DNA of 10,468 nucleotides from Candidatus Saliniplasma halalkaliphilum (GTDB lineage: Archaea; Thermoplasmatota; Thermoplasmata; Halarchaeoplasmatales; Halarchaeoplasmataceae). Every line of letters starts with the position of its first letter. Within the stretch, counting starts at the first letter, position 1. A program made the translations under genes and the position numbers. A model generated the notes under the pieces. That model was not told the DNA's origin. It saw only the letters and a list, made by a program, of their open reading frames with translations, and made no database searches. Of the stretch, positions 1-9,140 are shown piece after piece. Location of the stretch: the NCBI GenBank assembly GCA_019594235.1, contig JAFDTG010000054.1, forward strand, positions 1-10,468, given 5' to 3'.

Positions 1-1734
1 GTAGAGGTTAATCAAGAAACTGAAGTCGTAGTCAAAGAAGAACCGATCAGCGAATCTGAGATCATCGGTGCTACTAAGGTTACTTATGAAGATGTTGGTG
101 GTCTAGATGAAGAACTAAAGAGGGTAAGGGAGATGATAGAACTACCTCTCAAACACCCTAACCTCTTCGATAGATTGGGCATCGACCCTCCCAAAGGTGT
201 ACTTTTATACGGTCCACCGGGGACAGGGAAAACCTGGATTGCTAAGGCCGTAGCAAACGAAGCCGGAGCCAATTTCTTTTCAGTCCAGGGACCGGAGATC
301 ATGTCCAAATATTATGGTCAGAGCGAAGGAAAACTTAGAGAAAAATTCGAGGAAGCTGAAGAGCAATCGCCTTCCATCATCTTCATAGATGAGTTGGATT
401 CGATAGCTCCCAAGCGGGATGATGTCCGAGGAGAAGTCGAGAGAAGAGTGGTCGCTCAGTTATTGACGCTGATGGACGGTTTGACCCAAAGAGGAGATAC
501 CATCGTCATCGCAGCAACAAATCGTGAAAGTGCAATTGATCCGGCCTTGAGAAGACCTGGAAGGTTCGATCGAGAGATCGAGATAAGACTCCCTGATAAA
601 GAGGGTAGGATGGAGATCCTTCAGATACATACGAGAAGCATGCCTATAGCCGATGATGTTGATCTAGGAAGGTTAGCAGAGATGACTCATGGTTTCGCCG
701 GTGCTGACCTGGAATCCTTAGCTAAGGAGGCAGCGATGAGAGCTTTAAGGAGATACACCCCGGAATTTGATCTAGACGAACCGATACCTAGCAACATTTT
801 AGAACGTATGGAAGTCAACTCCAAGGACTTCCAGAACGCCCTCCGTGAAATCGAACCTAGTAGTTTGCGGGAGATAATGGTAGAGATACCGGAGATATCC
901 TGGGAAGATATCGGGGGATTGTACGAGGCTAAAGAGAGATTGAGTGATTCCGTTGAAAGACCAATTCAGGAACCGGAATCTTTCACGGATATGGGGATAT
1001 CCCCTCCGAAGGGCATACTGCTTTACGGTCCGCCTGGAACGGGGAAAACCATGCTTGCTCAAGCCGTGGCATACGAAAGCGGCGCCAACTTCATATCGGT
1101 CAAAGGTCCGGAAATCTTATCAAAATGGGTCGGTGAGAGTGAGAAAGCTATCCGTGAGATCTTCAAAAAGGCTCGACAGGCAGCTCCGTCTATCATATTT
1201 TTAGATGAATTAGATGCTTTAGCCCCTGAAAGAGGCGGAGATGGTCGTGAGAATGTTACAGATAGGATAGTAAATCAACTACTCACCAGTTTTGACAGCA
1301 TCGAACCAAATACCGGCATCATCGTTATTGCTGCTACAAATCGTCCTGACAGGATCGATACCGCGCTGTTGAGGGCCGGGAGATTCGATCATTCTTTGAA
1401 CATATCGATACCAGATAAGGATGCAAGAGAAGAAATATTCATGATCCACACGGAACGCATGCCCCTGTCAGACGACGTGAATTTCAGAGAATTAGTGAGA
1501 AGGACTGAACAATATGTTGGCGCGGATATAGAATCTATATGTAGGGAAGCCGGCCTTCTAGCTATAAAAGACGGGGCAAAAGAGGTTAGCCAGAAATATT
1601 TCAATAAAGTTATCGATGAATCTATCCCATCTATCGACCAAGATATCTTAGATATGTATGAGGACTTAGAAGAGATGATGCAGAGGACCGTTAGGAGGAA
1701 GAAAGATTATAATGGGGTTGGATTATACAGGTAA
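1..1734 (+). CDS. cdc48: Cdc48/VAT-type AAA+ ATPase, 5'-truncated by the window
   Basis: This is the archaeal p97/Cdc48/VAT hexameric unfoldase, which uses ATP to thread or segregate protein substrates in the cytoplasm, often for the proteasome. The reading frame is open from base 1, so the gene continues upstream; an internal ATG at 133 is not the start. The visible 577 residues contain the end of the N-D1 linker and both ATPase rings. D1 has Walker A GPPGTGKT (Lys77 of the window), Walker B FIDELD (Asp130/Glu131) and RRPGRFDRE. D2 has Walker A (Lys349) and Walker B FLDELD (Asp402/Glu403). Family members are about 730-750 residues, so roughly 150-170 residues, mainly the N-domain, are missing. 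One oddity is that D2 reads RAGRFDH where the usual motif is RPGRFDR. A PRC-barrel gene follows 40 bp after the stop and is probably cotranscribed. Identification is secure. Confidence 0.95.
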   Translation, partial: VEVNQETEVVVKEEPISESEIIGATKVTYEDVGGLDEELKRVREMIELPLKHPNLFDRLGIDPPKGVLLYGPPGTGKTWIAKAVANEAGANFFSVQGPEIMSKYYGQSEGKLREKFEEAEEQSPSIIFIDELDSIAPKRDDVRGEVERRVVAQLLTLMDGLTQRGDTIVIAATNRESAIDPALRRPGRFDREIEIRLPDKEGRMEILQIHTRSMPIADDVDLGRLAEMTHGFAGADLESLAKEAAMRALRRYTPEFDLDEPIPSNILERMEVNSKDFQNALREIEPSSLREIMVEIPEISWEDIGGLYEAKERLSDSVERPIQEPESFTDMGISPPKGILLYGPPGTGKTMLAQAVAYESGANFISVKGPEILSKWVGESEKAIREIFKKARQAAPSIIFLDELDALAPERGGDGRENVTDRIVNQLLTSFDSIEPNTGIIVIAATNRPDRIDTALLRAGRFDHSLNISIPDKDAREEIFMIHTERMPLSDDVNFRELVRRTEQYVGADIESICREAGLLAIKDGAKEVSQKYFNKVIDESIPSIDQDILDMYEDLEEMMQRTVRRKKDYNGVGLYR

Positions 1735-1774
1735 TGTAATCAGGATTGAAAATATCGAATGGAGGTATTAAGAT

Positions 1775-2023
1775 ATGAAAAAATTCGTGACCGAATTACG
1801 AGGTAAGACCGTGATGACGAACGACGGACAAATATTGGGTATGATAGACAATTTCGTGGTTAATACGGAATCAGGGGATATGGAGCATGTATTGGTAACC
1901 CCTGCTGAGGAAATAGAACCGCGATTATTCGATACTGATGCTGAGGGACGGCTGGTCTTACCGTTCAAGGGCATGAAAGCCGTCCGAGATGTAGTTGTCA
2001 TGGAACATATCAGTATGGAATGA
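1775..2023 (+). CDS. Small PRC-barrel domain protein
   Basis: This 82-residue protein is a single PRC-barrel, the small beta-barrel fold found in photosynthetic reaction centre H subunits, RimM and many stand-alone archaeal proteins. The family pattern is visible: LRGKTVMTNDGQILG near residues 8-22, an acidic ESGDMEHVLV strand, then a hydrophobic RLVLPFKGMKAVRDVVVM end. It has no catalytic motif, signal peptide or membrane segment, so it is presumably a cytoplasmic protein- or RNA-contact module. Its molecular role is unknown. The ATG at 1775 is fixed by a strong Shine-Dalgarno GGAGGT at 1761-1766. The gene lies 40 bp behind the Cdc48 stop with no clear promoter between them, which suggests one transcript. 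The family call is firm and the function is open. Confidence 0.88.
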   Translation: MKKFVTELRGKTVMTNDGQILGMIDNFVVNTESGDMEHVLVTPAEEIEPRLFDTDAEGRLVLPFKGMKAVRDVVVMEHISME

Positions 2024-2086
2024 ACGGGATACGAGATCTCGGAGAAGAGAGTTAATTATACCTAGGTACACTTTGGGTTAATCTAA

Positions 2087-2094
2087 TTTATATT
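2087..2094 (+). promoter_or_regulatory. TATA box for ksgA
   Basis: The AT-rich octamer TTTATATT lies about 23 nt before the ksgA ATG, which would place transcription initiation at or next to the start codon. A GGAAGG stretch at 2101-2106 would act as a ribosome site only if initiation is further upstream, for example from the weaker TTAATTATA at 2052. The assignment rests on position and composition only. Confidence 0.5.
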
Positions 2095-2112
2095 TTATCA
2101 GGAAGGACTGAA

Positions 2113-2910
2113 ATGGATAGTAGTTTAAAAGAACATATGGAAGAGCTGGGCATCACTCCTACCCAATCTCTAGGACAGAATTTTTTGACAGATGAGAATA
2201 TAGCCAATAGGATAGTAAACTCAGCAGAGATAAAAGAGGACGAAACAATAGTGGAGATCGGCCCCGGCCTAGGTATTTTGACAGAACGTTTAGTAAAGGT
2301 TGCCGGCGAATTGATCATCATCGAAAAGGACAAAAAGTTATACGAACATCTTGAAAATAAATACACCCCAAAAGGTGTCAAAGTGATCCATGGAGACGTT
2401 TTGGATGTAGATCTACCAGAATTCGACAAAGTGGTATCCAATCTACCCTTTTCGATCTCATCCCCTATCACTTTCAAACTTTTGGAACAGGATTTTAAAA
2501 GTGCAGTGTTGACATACCAGAAAGAATACGCGGATAGGATGGTAGCCAAGGTAGGAGAGAAAAACTACTCAAGATTATCTGTGATGGTAAGTACTCATAC
2601 CGATGTAAATAGACTATTCAACATCCCGAAGGATAGGTTTTATCCCTCTCCTAAAGTGGACGCAACCGTGTTGAAACTGATCCCAAAAGAACCCGATTTT
2701 GATCTAAAATATCCTAAAGTTTTCGAAGAGGTTGTCCGACAGCTTTTCAGTTACAGAAGAAAGATGATTCGCAACGCTCTAAACACGGGTTTTGGGATCG
2801 AAAAGGATGAAAAAATACCTTATCAAAACAAAAGAGTGGGTAATATCAGTCCAGAACAGATTAACGAGATCACGGACTATTTAGTTGAAAACAATGTATT
2901 AAACATTTAA
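2113..2910 (+). CDS. ksgA: 16S rRNA dimethyladenosine transferase KsgA/Dim1
   Basis: KsgA/RsmA/Dim1 uses S-adenosylmethionine to N6-dimethylate two adjacent adenines in the helix 45 loop of small-subunit rRNA, a late ribosome assembly step. The 265 residues match the family length. Visible motifs are SLGQNFL at 19-25, the SAM-binding EIGPGLG at 48-54, the acidic IIEKD at 69-73, GDVL at 94-97, and the catalytic NLPFSISSP at 110-118, where Phe replaces the more common Tyr. The C-terminal helical rRNA-binding domain is present and contains FSYRRKMIRNAL. ATG 2113 is the natural start, giving the short N-terminus before GQNFL typical of archaeal members. The 89 bp gap from the PRC-barrel gene holds a TATA-like box, so it is probably a separate transcription unit. 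Confidence 0.96.
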   Translation: MDSSLKEHMEELGITPTQSLGQNFLTDENIANRIVNSAEIKEDETIVEIGPGLGILTERLVKVAGELIIIEKDKKLYEHLENKYTPKGVKVIHGDVLDVDLPEFDKVVSNLPFSISSPITFKLLEQDFKSAVLTYQKEYADRMVAKVGEKNYSRLSVMVSTHTDVNRLFNIPKDRFYPSPKVDATVLKLIPKEPDFDLKYPKVFEEVVRQLFSYRRKMIRNALNTGFGIEKDEKIPYQNKRVGNISPEQINEITDYLVENNVLNI

Positions 2911-2918
2911 CTCTTTAC

Positions 2919-2967
2919 CCAAGAAGTCACCTTCATAAATCTCTGATTTAGGTGGGTGATGAATTGA
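2919..2967 (+). repeat. Terminal hairpin copy A (degenerate IS200/IS605-type right end)
   Basis: Copy A shares CCAAGAAGTCACCTTC with copy B exactly. The lower stem is TCACCT (2927-2932) against GGGTGA (2954-2959) with one G-T pair, and the upper stem is TAAATC (2936-2941) against GATTTA (2945-2950) with a TCT loop. Sequence beyond the stem has diverged: TGAATTGAT replaces the GGATGTCAC seen in copies B and C, so it lacks the putative cleavage tetranucleotide. It lies 8 bp downstream of the ksgA stop and could also serve as a 3' UTR hairpin. The link to IS200/IS605 is by inference from B and C. Confidence 0.6.
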
Positions 2968-3010
2968 TAGATTTTATAATCACACTTTTACTGACCCCTC
3001 CTGATAATGT

Positions 3011-3019
3011 ATTATATAC
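3011..3019 (+). promoter_or_regulatory. Possible TATA box for the structured RNA
   Basis: ATTATATAC sits in an AT-rich segment between hairpin A and the structured RNA. With usual archaeal spacing it would start a transcript around 3040, about 38 nt before the first strong stem. No other feature explains this AT-rich block, but position and composition are the only support. Confidence 0.3.
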
Positions 3020-3221
3020 TTAGAAAGAAATTCACACTTGGATGGAAACTGAAAAAACCATAACTTGTAGAATTATAGGGTGTTGTGGCATCACGAGAGC
3101 TTTGCTTGAAGTGAAAGGGGGAATCTTTTGATTCCTGCACAACGCCCGAAGCCACTATTGTTGACCCGTCCTCTGCAACGCAAGTCGGCGAGGTAGGTGG
3201 TAACCTATGCTAAAACGGTCG

Positions 3222-4396
<1,175 letters not shown>

Positions 4397-4423
4397 GTTA
4401 CGTATATATTAAAGTCACAGTTG

Positions 4424-4431
4424 AAATATAA
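4424..4431 (-). promoter_or_regulatory. TATA box for the zinc-ribbon gene
   Basis: On the minus strand TTATATTT is centred about 32 nt before the ATG, which predicts a leader of only a few bases. A second AT-rich stretch at 4403-4413 lies too close to the start codon to act as its TATA box. No Shine-Dalgarno is seen, consistent with leaderless initiation. Confidence 0.5.
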
Positions 4432-4458
4432 CAGTTTCGCCCAATTTTAACTCGTTGT

Positions 4459-4507
<49 letters not shown>

Positions 4508-4510
4508 TCG

Positions 4511-4538
4511 GGATATATTGGAGTAAGGTTTTAAATAT
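4511..4538 (+). promoter_or_regulatory. TATA region for the DUF401 gene
   Basis: There are two candidate TATA boxes. GGATATATTG at 4511-4520 would start transcription near 4542 and leave a short leader containing GGGG (4549-4552). TTTTAAATAT at 4529-4538 would give a leaderless transcript starting about at the ATG. The first begins four bases after the end of hairpin B. The choice between them cannot be made by eye. Confidence 0.45.
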
Positions 4539-4559
4539 ACTTCTGTTTGGGGATAGGTG

Positions 4560-5768
4560 ATGCAGTCCTTGATAGGAGTATTGGTCGCCTTCGTGGTCTT
4601 GGGCACTTTGATCTATAAGAAAGTTGGGTTTGGATACTCTATCTTAATTGCTGTCGGAGTTTTATTAGCTCTATCTAACCCGACGTTAGAAGGTGTAAAC
4701 TGGCTGTTCGAAATTTCTTTAGAATTTGAAACCATCGAACTGATATTGATAATCAACATGATAGCTTTTCTTGGGTTCCTTTACAGCGATTCTGGACAGG
4801 TTATGAGGATGATAAAGGAGCTCAGAGGAGCAGTCCCTGATAGAAGATTGGTCATCGCATCTATACCTGCAATCTTTGGATTGATGCCAATGCCGGGGGG
4901 TGCCTTAGTGTCTGCTCCGATGATAGATGATGAGGGAGACGAGTTGAATGTAGATCCGGTCCATAAAACATTTTTAAACTGGTGGTTCAGGCACATTTGG
5001 TTCACGATTTATCCCCTGTCCCTGGGATTGATATTGGCATCTAGCATTTCAGGAGTTAGCCTATACAGAATAGCAATGTACAACATTCCGATATTTGCTG
5101 TTCAGATAATTTGTGGAGTGATATGGGGTATAGGTGGCATCGAAGCTGTAAAATCTGAAAAACTATCTACTAAACCTCTTTTACTGGTTTGGGAATTGAT
5201 GCCGATAATACTAGCCCTATCTTTGAATATAATATTTGGCATACCTTTTTACTTAACACTACCGATCGCGATAGTATTTCTACTGTTTCAGAATCGAGAA
5301 GAGTACGATTTGATAAAATTACCCTCCACAGCAAAACAAGGACTTTCTTTTAACCTCATATTAGCCGCCTATGGTATCATGCTCTTTAAAGGAATTATCG
5401 AGAGAACAAACGGTATCGCCCCAGTGGTGTCATCTTTACAGAATCACGTACCGATTTTCCTGGTTGTTGTCATGGTGGCACTTGCTATAGGAATGTTTCT
5501 AGGTCACCTACCTAGTGCGGTAGGTATCGGAGTTCCTGTACTATTACCACTTATATCAACTGTATCCGTTAGAACAGTAGGTGTTATCTACCTATTCACA
5601 TTTTTGGGCTATGTTCTCAGCCCCATACATCTATGTATAATACTCACAGTAGAATATTTTGGAACGGATCTTAAAGCATTTTACAGCCACATTTGGAAAC
5701 CAACTATCGTTTTGATAGTTTTCATATTCGTATGGATAGCTATCACTGGAGCAGTATTTTTGTTTTAA
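4560..5768 (+). CDS. DUF401-family polytopic membrane protein (COG1906-like)
   Basis: This protein of about 402 residues is almost entirely hydrophobic, with roughly ten to eleven transmembrane helices and no cleavable signal peptide. It carries the family hallmark GLMPMPGGALVSAP near residues 107-120, followed by the acidic MIDDEGDE, and a second re-entrant-like stretch, FLGHLPSAVGIGVPVLLP, near 314-330. The repeated Gly/Pro-rich motifs resemble the hairpins of anion/organic-acid permeases, and the family is generally taken to be transporters, but its substrate is not established. The ATG at 4560 is preferred because GGGG at 4549-4552 is well spaced; GTG at 4557 would add one residue. The gene converges on the acd-etf operon, so uptake of an organic acid feeding that operon is conceivable but only an inference. 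Confidence 0.85.
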   Translation: MQSLIGVLVAFVVLGTLIYKKVGFGYSILIAVGVLLALSNPTLEGVNWLFEISLEFETIELILIINMIAFLGFLYSDSGQVMRMIKELRGAVPDRRLVIASIPAIFGLMPMPGGALVSAPMIDDEGDELNVDPVHKTFLNWWFRHIWFTIYPLSLGLILASSISGVSLYRIAMYNIPIFAVQIICGVIWGIGGIEAVKSEKLSTKPLLLVWELMPIILALSLNIIFGIPFYLTLPIAIVFLLFQNREEYDLIKLPSTAKQGLSFNLILAAYGIMLFKGIIERTNGIAPVVSSLQNHVPIFLVVVMVALAIGMFLGHLPSAVGIGVPVLLPLISTVSVRTVGVIYLFTFLGYVLSPIHLCIILTVEYFGTDLKAFYSHIWKPTIVLIVFIFVWIAITGAVFLF

Positions 5769-5803
5769 TAAAAAAAGAATGGTGTTTTAGTTTTCTTTTT
5801 TCT
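5766..5803. terminator. Bidirectional T-rich terminator between convergent genes
   Basis: Only 18 bp separate the stop codons of the DUF401 gene and etfA. On the plus strand the T-rich run TTTTAGTTTTCTTTTTT (5785-5801) follows the DUF401 stop. On the minus strand CTTTTTTTATTA follows the etfA stop. Archaeal RNA polymerase terminates at such oligo-T runs, so each gene is served by one of them, and the plus-strand run overlaps the end of etfA. Confidence 0.6.
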
Positions 5804-6989
5804 CTCTGATCTTCTCGATCAGGAGAGGCAGTATCTTTTTCAGATCTCCAACAACTCCGAAGTCTGCCATATCGAATATCGGAGCATCAGAGTTTTTGTT
5901 GATAGCTATTATCGTCTTTGCACCTCTGATACCAACTCGATGCTGAACAGCTCCAGAAACACCACAAACGATGTAAAGGTCCGGAGAAACAGTTTTACCA
6001 CTCTGACCGACCTGATGACATTTTGGCATTATATCCTCTTCTACGATGGGTCGGCTGCAGCCCACTGCAGCATTAAGCTCCTCGGCTAATTCTCGAAGTA
6101 ATTCGAAGTCCTCTTGACAATTTCCTACACCTCTACCACCAGATACGATCCTATCCGCTTCTTCAACGGATAAAACGCCCCTTTCATCGGCTTCTAAAAC
6201 TTCTAAGATTTCAGTGGTAATAGAATCCGGATCGATCTTCACCTTTTCTTCGATTATTTCGTAATTTTTACTAGACTCCGGTTCCATAGGTTCCATAACG
6301 TGTGGTCTAACGGTAGCCATCTGCGGTCTTGTATTAGGGCAGACGATATCTGCCATGACATTTCCACCGAATGCGGGCCTAGTCTGTTGGAGTACTTTTT
6401 GTCCCTCAATTTCTTTTATGGAAAGTCCTGTGCAGTCAGCGGTCAATCCTAGACCTATGTGTCCCGCAACGGACGGGGCTAGATCTCTACCTAGATGGGT
6501 CGCACCGTATATGAAAACACTTGGTTTATATCTCGAGATCAATGTGGTCAAGGCAGTGGTGTAAGCTTCAGTTGTATATTCCTGTAAAGCCTTATCATCT
6601 ACAACGTAGACTTTTTCAGCACCATAGGCTGCTAACTCATCTGCTAGATCCGTTATATCGTGTCCCAACAGTACAGCACAGAGCTTTTCTCCGAGTTCAT
6701 CAGCTAATTCTCTACCTTTCCCAAGTAATTGTGGTCCAGTTGCTTTTAACTCACCTTCATGCTGTTCCGCGAACACCCATACTCCGCTGTATTCTGAAAA
6801 GTCAGCTCGTTGAGCTTTCAATTCAGGTTCGATAGCATCAACGGGACAGGCTGTTACACAGGCACTGCATGAGATACAGAGCTCTTCCTTCAGTTTAGCC
6901 ACTCCTTCCTCCATATACAATGCATCAACTGGACATACTTTTACACACTTTTCACAGCCCGTACAGGACTCGGTATCGATGATGATCAT
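5787..6989 (-). CDS. etfA: Electron transfer flavoprotein alpha subunit with N-terminal 2x[4Fe-4S] ferredoxin domain
   Basis: EtfA binds the electron-shuttling FAD of the ETF heterodimer that serves acyl-CoA dehydrogenases. This 400-residue version is longer than a plain EtfA (about 310-330) because residues 1-60 form a ferredoxin domain. That domain has two complete Cys-x2-Cys-x2-Cys-x3-Cys-Pro sets (Cys 9, 12, 15, 19 and 38, 41, 44, 48). The rest is standard: an alpha/beta N-domain, GGRGVG, CSRP with Arg313, and the FAD-binding VGQSGKTVSP (327-336), GVSGAVQH and INKN. Ferredoxin-fused EtfA is known from anaerobes, for example CarE of the Acetobacterium caffeyl-CoA reductase, where the complex is electron-bifurcating. 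The ATG overlaps the etfB stop (ATGA), with a strong GGAGGGG ribosome site 6 nt upstream. Identification is secure; the electron acceptor is inferred. Confidence 0.95.
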   Translation of the reverse strand: MIIIDTESCTGCEKCVKVCPVDALYMEEGVAKLKEELCISCSACVTACPVDAIEPELKAQRADFSEYSGVWVFAEQHEGELKATGPQLLGKGRELADELGEKLCAVLLGHDITDLADELAAYGAEKVYVVDDKALQEYTTEAYTTALTTLISRYKPSVFIYGATHLGRDLAPSVAGHIGLGLTADCTGLSIKEIEGQKVLQQTRPAFGGNVMADIVCPNTRPQMATVRPHVMEPMEPESSKNYEIIEEKVKIDPDSITTEILEVLEADERGVLSVEEADRIVSGGRGVGNCQEDFELLRELAEELNAAVGCSRPIVEEDIMPKCHQVGQSGKTVSPDLYIVCGVSGAVQHRVGIRGAKTIIAINKNSDAPIFDMADFGVVGDLKKILPLLIEKIREKKEN

Positions 6990-7786
6990 AGTAACCCCTC
7001 CTCGTCCATGAACTCGATGATCTTTTCAACAGCGATCTCCGGTTTTTCCTCGATCTTTATCCCTTCACCTTTTGGAGGAGGTGAATAAGTTCTTACCACA
7101 ACACTCTCGGAACCATCTAGACCGTATTCCTCTTCATCTCCGCCTAGATCTTCGTACGTCCACTCGTCGAGAGATTTCTTTTTAGCTTTCATTATGTCCC
7201 GTATGTTGGGTATTTTTGGTTCAAATCCGGGTTCGGGCATGCATGCTATCACGGTAGGTAGCTCTGCTTTTATTCTCACGTGGCCCTCATCGGTTTCCTT
7301 TTTACAGATTATGTGGCCACTATCTTTATCCACTTTTTCGATCTCCGCAACAAAAGTCAATTGAGAAATACCTAACTGGGCAGCGACTTCAGGTCCCACC
7401 TGTGCGGTGTTCCCATCAGATGCTTCTTGACCGGCGAATACTACATCGATGTCTCCTAGTTTTTTGATCGCTCTTCCCAAAGTTACAGCTGTAGCCCAAG
7501 TATCGGCTCCGGCGAAAACACGGTCCGTGAGAAGAACAGCACTGTCAGCACCTATGGCAAGGCATTTCTTAAGAGCATCTTTAGCTTGTGGTGGGCCCAT
7601 GCTGACCGCTATTATCTCAACATCCTCGTCCATTTTCTCTTTTAAATCTATGGCTTCATTCAGTGCGAACTCGTCAAAGGCGTTGAGTACCGAAGGGACC
7701 CCTTCTCTGATTATTGTCCCAGTTTCTTCATCCACTTCGACTTCAGTCGTATCAGGAACTTGTTTTACCAGAACTACGAACCGCAT
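6986..7786 (-). CDS. etfB: Electron transfer flavoprotein beta subunit
   Basis: EtfB pairs with EtfA and carries AMP or, in bifurcating ETFs, a second FAD that exchanges electrons with NAD(H). The 266 residues match the family. Visible signatures are VKQVPDT at 7-13, VPSVLNAFDEFALNEA at 30-45, SMGPPQA at 62-68, GADTWATA at 93-100, and GQEASDGNTAQVGPE at 119-133, the nucleotide-binding loop of the family. The intact DGNTAQVGP loop is compatible with flavin at the beta site, but this cannot be settled by eye. A GGTGGTC ribosome site lies just before the ATG. It is the middle gene of the operon: 16 bp after the dehydrogenase stop, and overlapping etfA by 4 bp, so translation is probably coupled. 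Confidence 0.95.
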   Translation of the reverse strand: MRFVVLVKQVPDTTEVEVDEETGTIIREGVPSVLNAFDEFALNEAIDLKEKMDEDVEIIAVSMGPPQAKDALKKCLAIGADSAVLLTDRVFAGADTWATAVTLGRAIKKLGDIDVVFAGQEASDGNTAQVGPEVAAQLGISQLTFVAEIEKVDKDSGHIICKKETDEGHVRIKAELPTVIACMPEPGFEPKIPNIRDIMKAKKKSLDEWTYEDLGGDEEEYGLDGSESVVVRTYSPPPKGEGIKIEEKPEIAVEKIIEFMDEEGLL

Positions 7787-7802
7787 ATGACCACCAACTG
7801 AT

Positions 7803-9074
7803 TTACTTGTACGGTATGTAATCTTTACCGAGGGTTTCTCTGGATATGACTAACTTCTGGATATTTGCTCCACCTTCTGCACCAACACAGTAAGACATTA
7901 CACCTCTCCACGCGGTCTCAAAGATGTACTCTGAACTGTATCCTGCAGCTCCTAACCAATGCATGGCATCGTCGGCGGTATCCTTGGCAAGGTGAGGTAC
8001 CTTGTATTTTATCATTGATATCCATTTTGCGATCTCAGTTGGTTTGTAGGTTGTAGCTTTACCAGTCCTTTCCAGCCATCCCTCTTCGTCATATCTCTTA
8101 TCCTGCATCTTAGCGACCTTTTTAACCATCAGATCGCTTGCTTCTAATTCGATGTATCTCTCAACAAAGGGGAACTGTATTCCTTCGTATTTGGCTAACG
8201 GTCTTCCGAAGGTCTCTCTTTCTTTGATGTAATCCGCAGCCTCTTCCAAGATCCTTCTAGTAACTCCCACCGAGCTTGCACCGATCAGTATCCTAGCGTT
8301 ATCAAAACCTTCCATGGTGTAGTAGAAACCCTTTCCTTCTTCTCCAAGCATATATTCATCAGGTATCCTCACATCTTCCATGATGAATCCAGAGGTAGAT
8401 AATGATCCTCTTCCAGCGTCATCGTATGGTTCTTGTGGTTGAACGCCATCTGCATCTATTGGTACGAAGAAAGCTGTCATGTTCTTATGAGGTGCTTCTG
8501 GGATCTTCGGTCCGGTCCTTACATTGACCCAATATCCTCCACCCATTCTTCTACACTCTTCGACTCCGCTGATGAATGTTTTTTCACCGTTCAACACCCA
8601 CTCGTCTCCATCTTTTTCACCTGTCGATTCGAATCCAGCTACATCGGATCCACCTTTTGGTTCAGTGGTGGCGATCCCTATGAATTTATCACCTTGTATC
8701 GCCGGTTTGACAAATTTCTCTCTGATTTCTTCGTTGGCATAACGGTTGATGGTGAATCCCCAACCAGTTTCGACTGCCATGAATCCCGCTGCGGTGGCTA
8801 TACTTGGGTCTATGTAACCGAGCTGTTCAGCGATAACGATCTGATCGCTCCATGTTAACCCCATCCCGCCCTGCTCTTCAGGTACGGTTCCCATTATCAG
8901 TCCTAACTCAGCTAATCCCTCTACGATATCCTCAGGGAATGGATGTCCTTCTCTATTGATCCTTATCACTCTTTCAAGTGGAAAATTCCTTTCCGCCCAG
9001 TCGTTTATACTCTCTTTGAATAATTTCTGCTCCTCAGTAAGATCTCTATCATCTGATAATTTGGTCCTTGCCAT
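7803..9074 (-). CDS. Acyl-CoA dehydrogenase
   Basis: This FAD enzyme introduces (or, in a bifurcating complex, removes) a C2-C3 double bond in an acyl-CoA and exchanges electrons with ETF. At 423 residues it is slightly longer than the usual 380-400. Domain order is an N-terminal helical domain, a beta-domain with GIATTEPKGGSDVAG (133-147) and WVLNGEKTFISG (159-170), and a C-terminal helical domain with ERETFGRPLAKYEGIQF. The catalytic base aligns with Glu400 in GAEGGANIQKLVISRE, matching the IYEGT-x-IQ-x-L motif of short- and medium-chain enzymes. Chain length or substrate cannot be read from the sequence. It is the promoter-proximal gene of an acd-etfB-etfA operon; the start is supported by AGGTGT at 9079-9084 and a TATA box further upstream. 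Confidence 0.94.
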   Translation of the reverse strand: MARTKLSDDRDLTEEQKLFKESINDWAERNFPLERVIRINREGHPFPEDIVEGLAELGLIMGTVPEEQGGMGLTWSDQIVIAEQLGYIDPSIATAAGFMAVETGWGFTINRYANEEIREKFVKPAIQGDKFIGIATTEPKGGSDVAGFESTGEKDGDEWVLNGEKTFISGVEECRRMGGGYWVNVRTGPKIPEAPHKNMTAFFVPIDADGVQPQEPYDDAGRGSLSTSGFIMEDVRIPDEYMLGEEGKGFYYTMEGFDNARILIGASSVGVTRRILEEAADYIKERETFGRPLAKYEGIQFPFVERYIELEASDLMVKKVAKMQDKRYDEEGWLERTGKATTYKPTEIAKWISMIKYKVPHLAKDTADDAMHWLGAAGYSSEYIFETAWRGVMSYCVGAEGGANIQKLVISRETLGKDYIPYK

Positions 9075-9111
9075 GGTAACACCTATATGTTAATCGCTGA
9101 AAAATATCGCC

Positions 9112-9121
9112 TATATTATAA
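9112..9121 (-). promoter_or_regulatory. TATA box for the acd-etfB-etfA operon
   Basis: On the minus strand TTATAATATA is preceded by AAACC, a plausible BRE. It lies about 40 nt before the dehydrogenase ATG, allowing a leader of around 15 nt that includes the AGGTGT ribosome site. It sits after the CDF gene stop, so the operon is probably transcribed independently of that gene. Confidence 0.6.
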
Positions 9122-9140
9122 GGTTTCCCTCGACACGCGT

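Noticed and set aside
2964..2968. TTGAT as a target site marking the left boundary of an IS605-type element
   Set aside because: TTGAT is the known ISDra2 target, and a 340 bp element from 2969 to 3308 would be tidy. However, the pentamer is common by chance, no left-end hairpin is visible just after it, and the family of the present ends is not established.
3115..3213. Possible TnpB C-terminal tail (open frame with TTPEATIVDPSSATQVGEVG)
   Set aside because: The Pro/Ser/Thr-rich composition resembles TnpB tails, but the frame is only about 30 codons, has no start, and no RuvC or zinc-finger sequence precedes it. I kept it as a supporting hint for the RNA call, not as a pseudogene.
8433..8858. 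Plus-strand frame of 141 codons opposite the acyl-CoA dehydrogenase
   Set aside because: It is a shadow of a strongly supported gene. It has no recognisable domain and no promoter or ribosome site.
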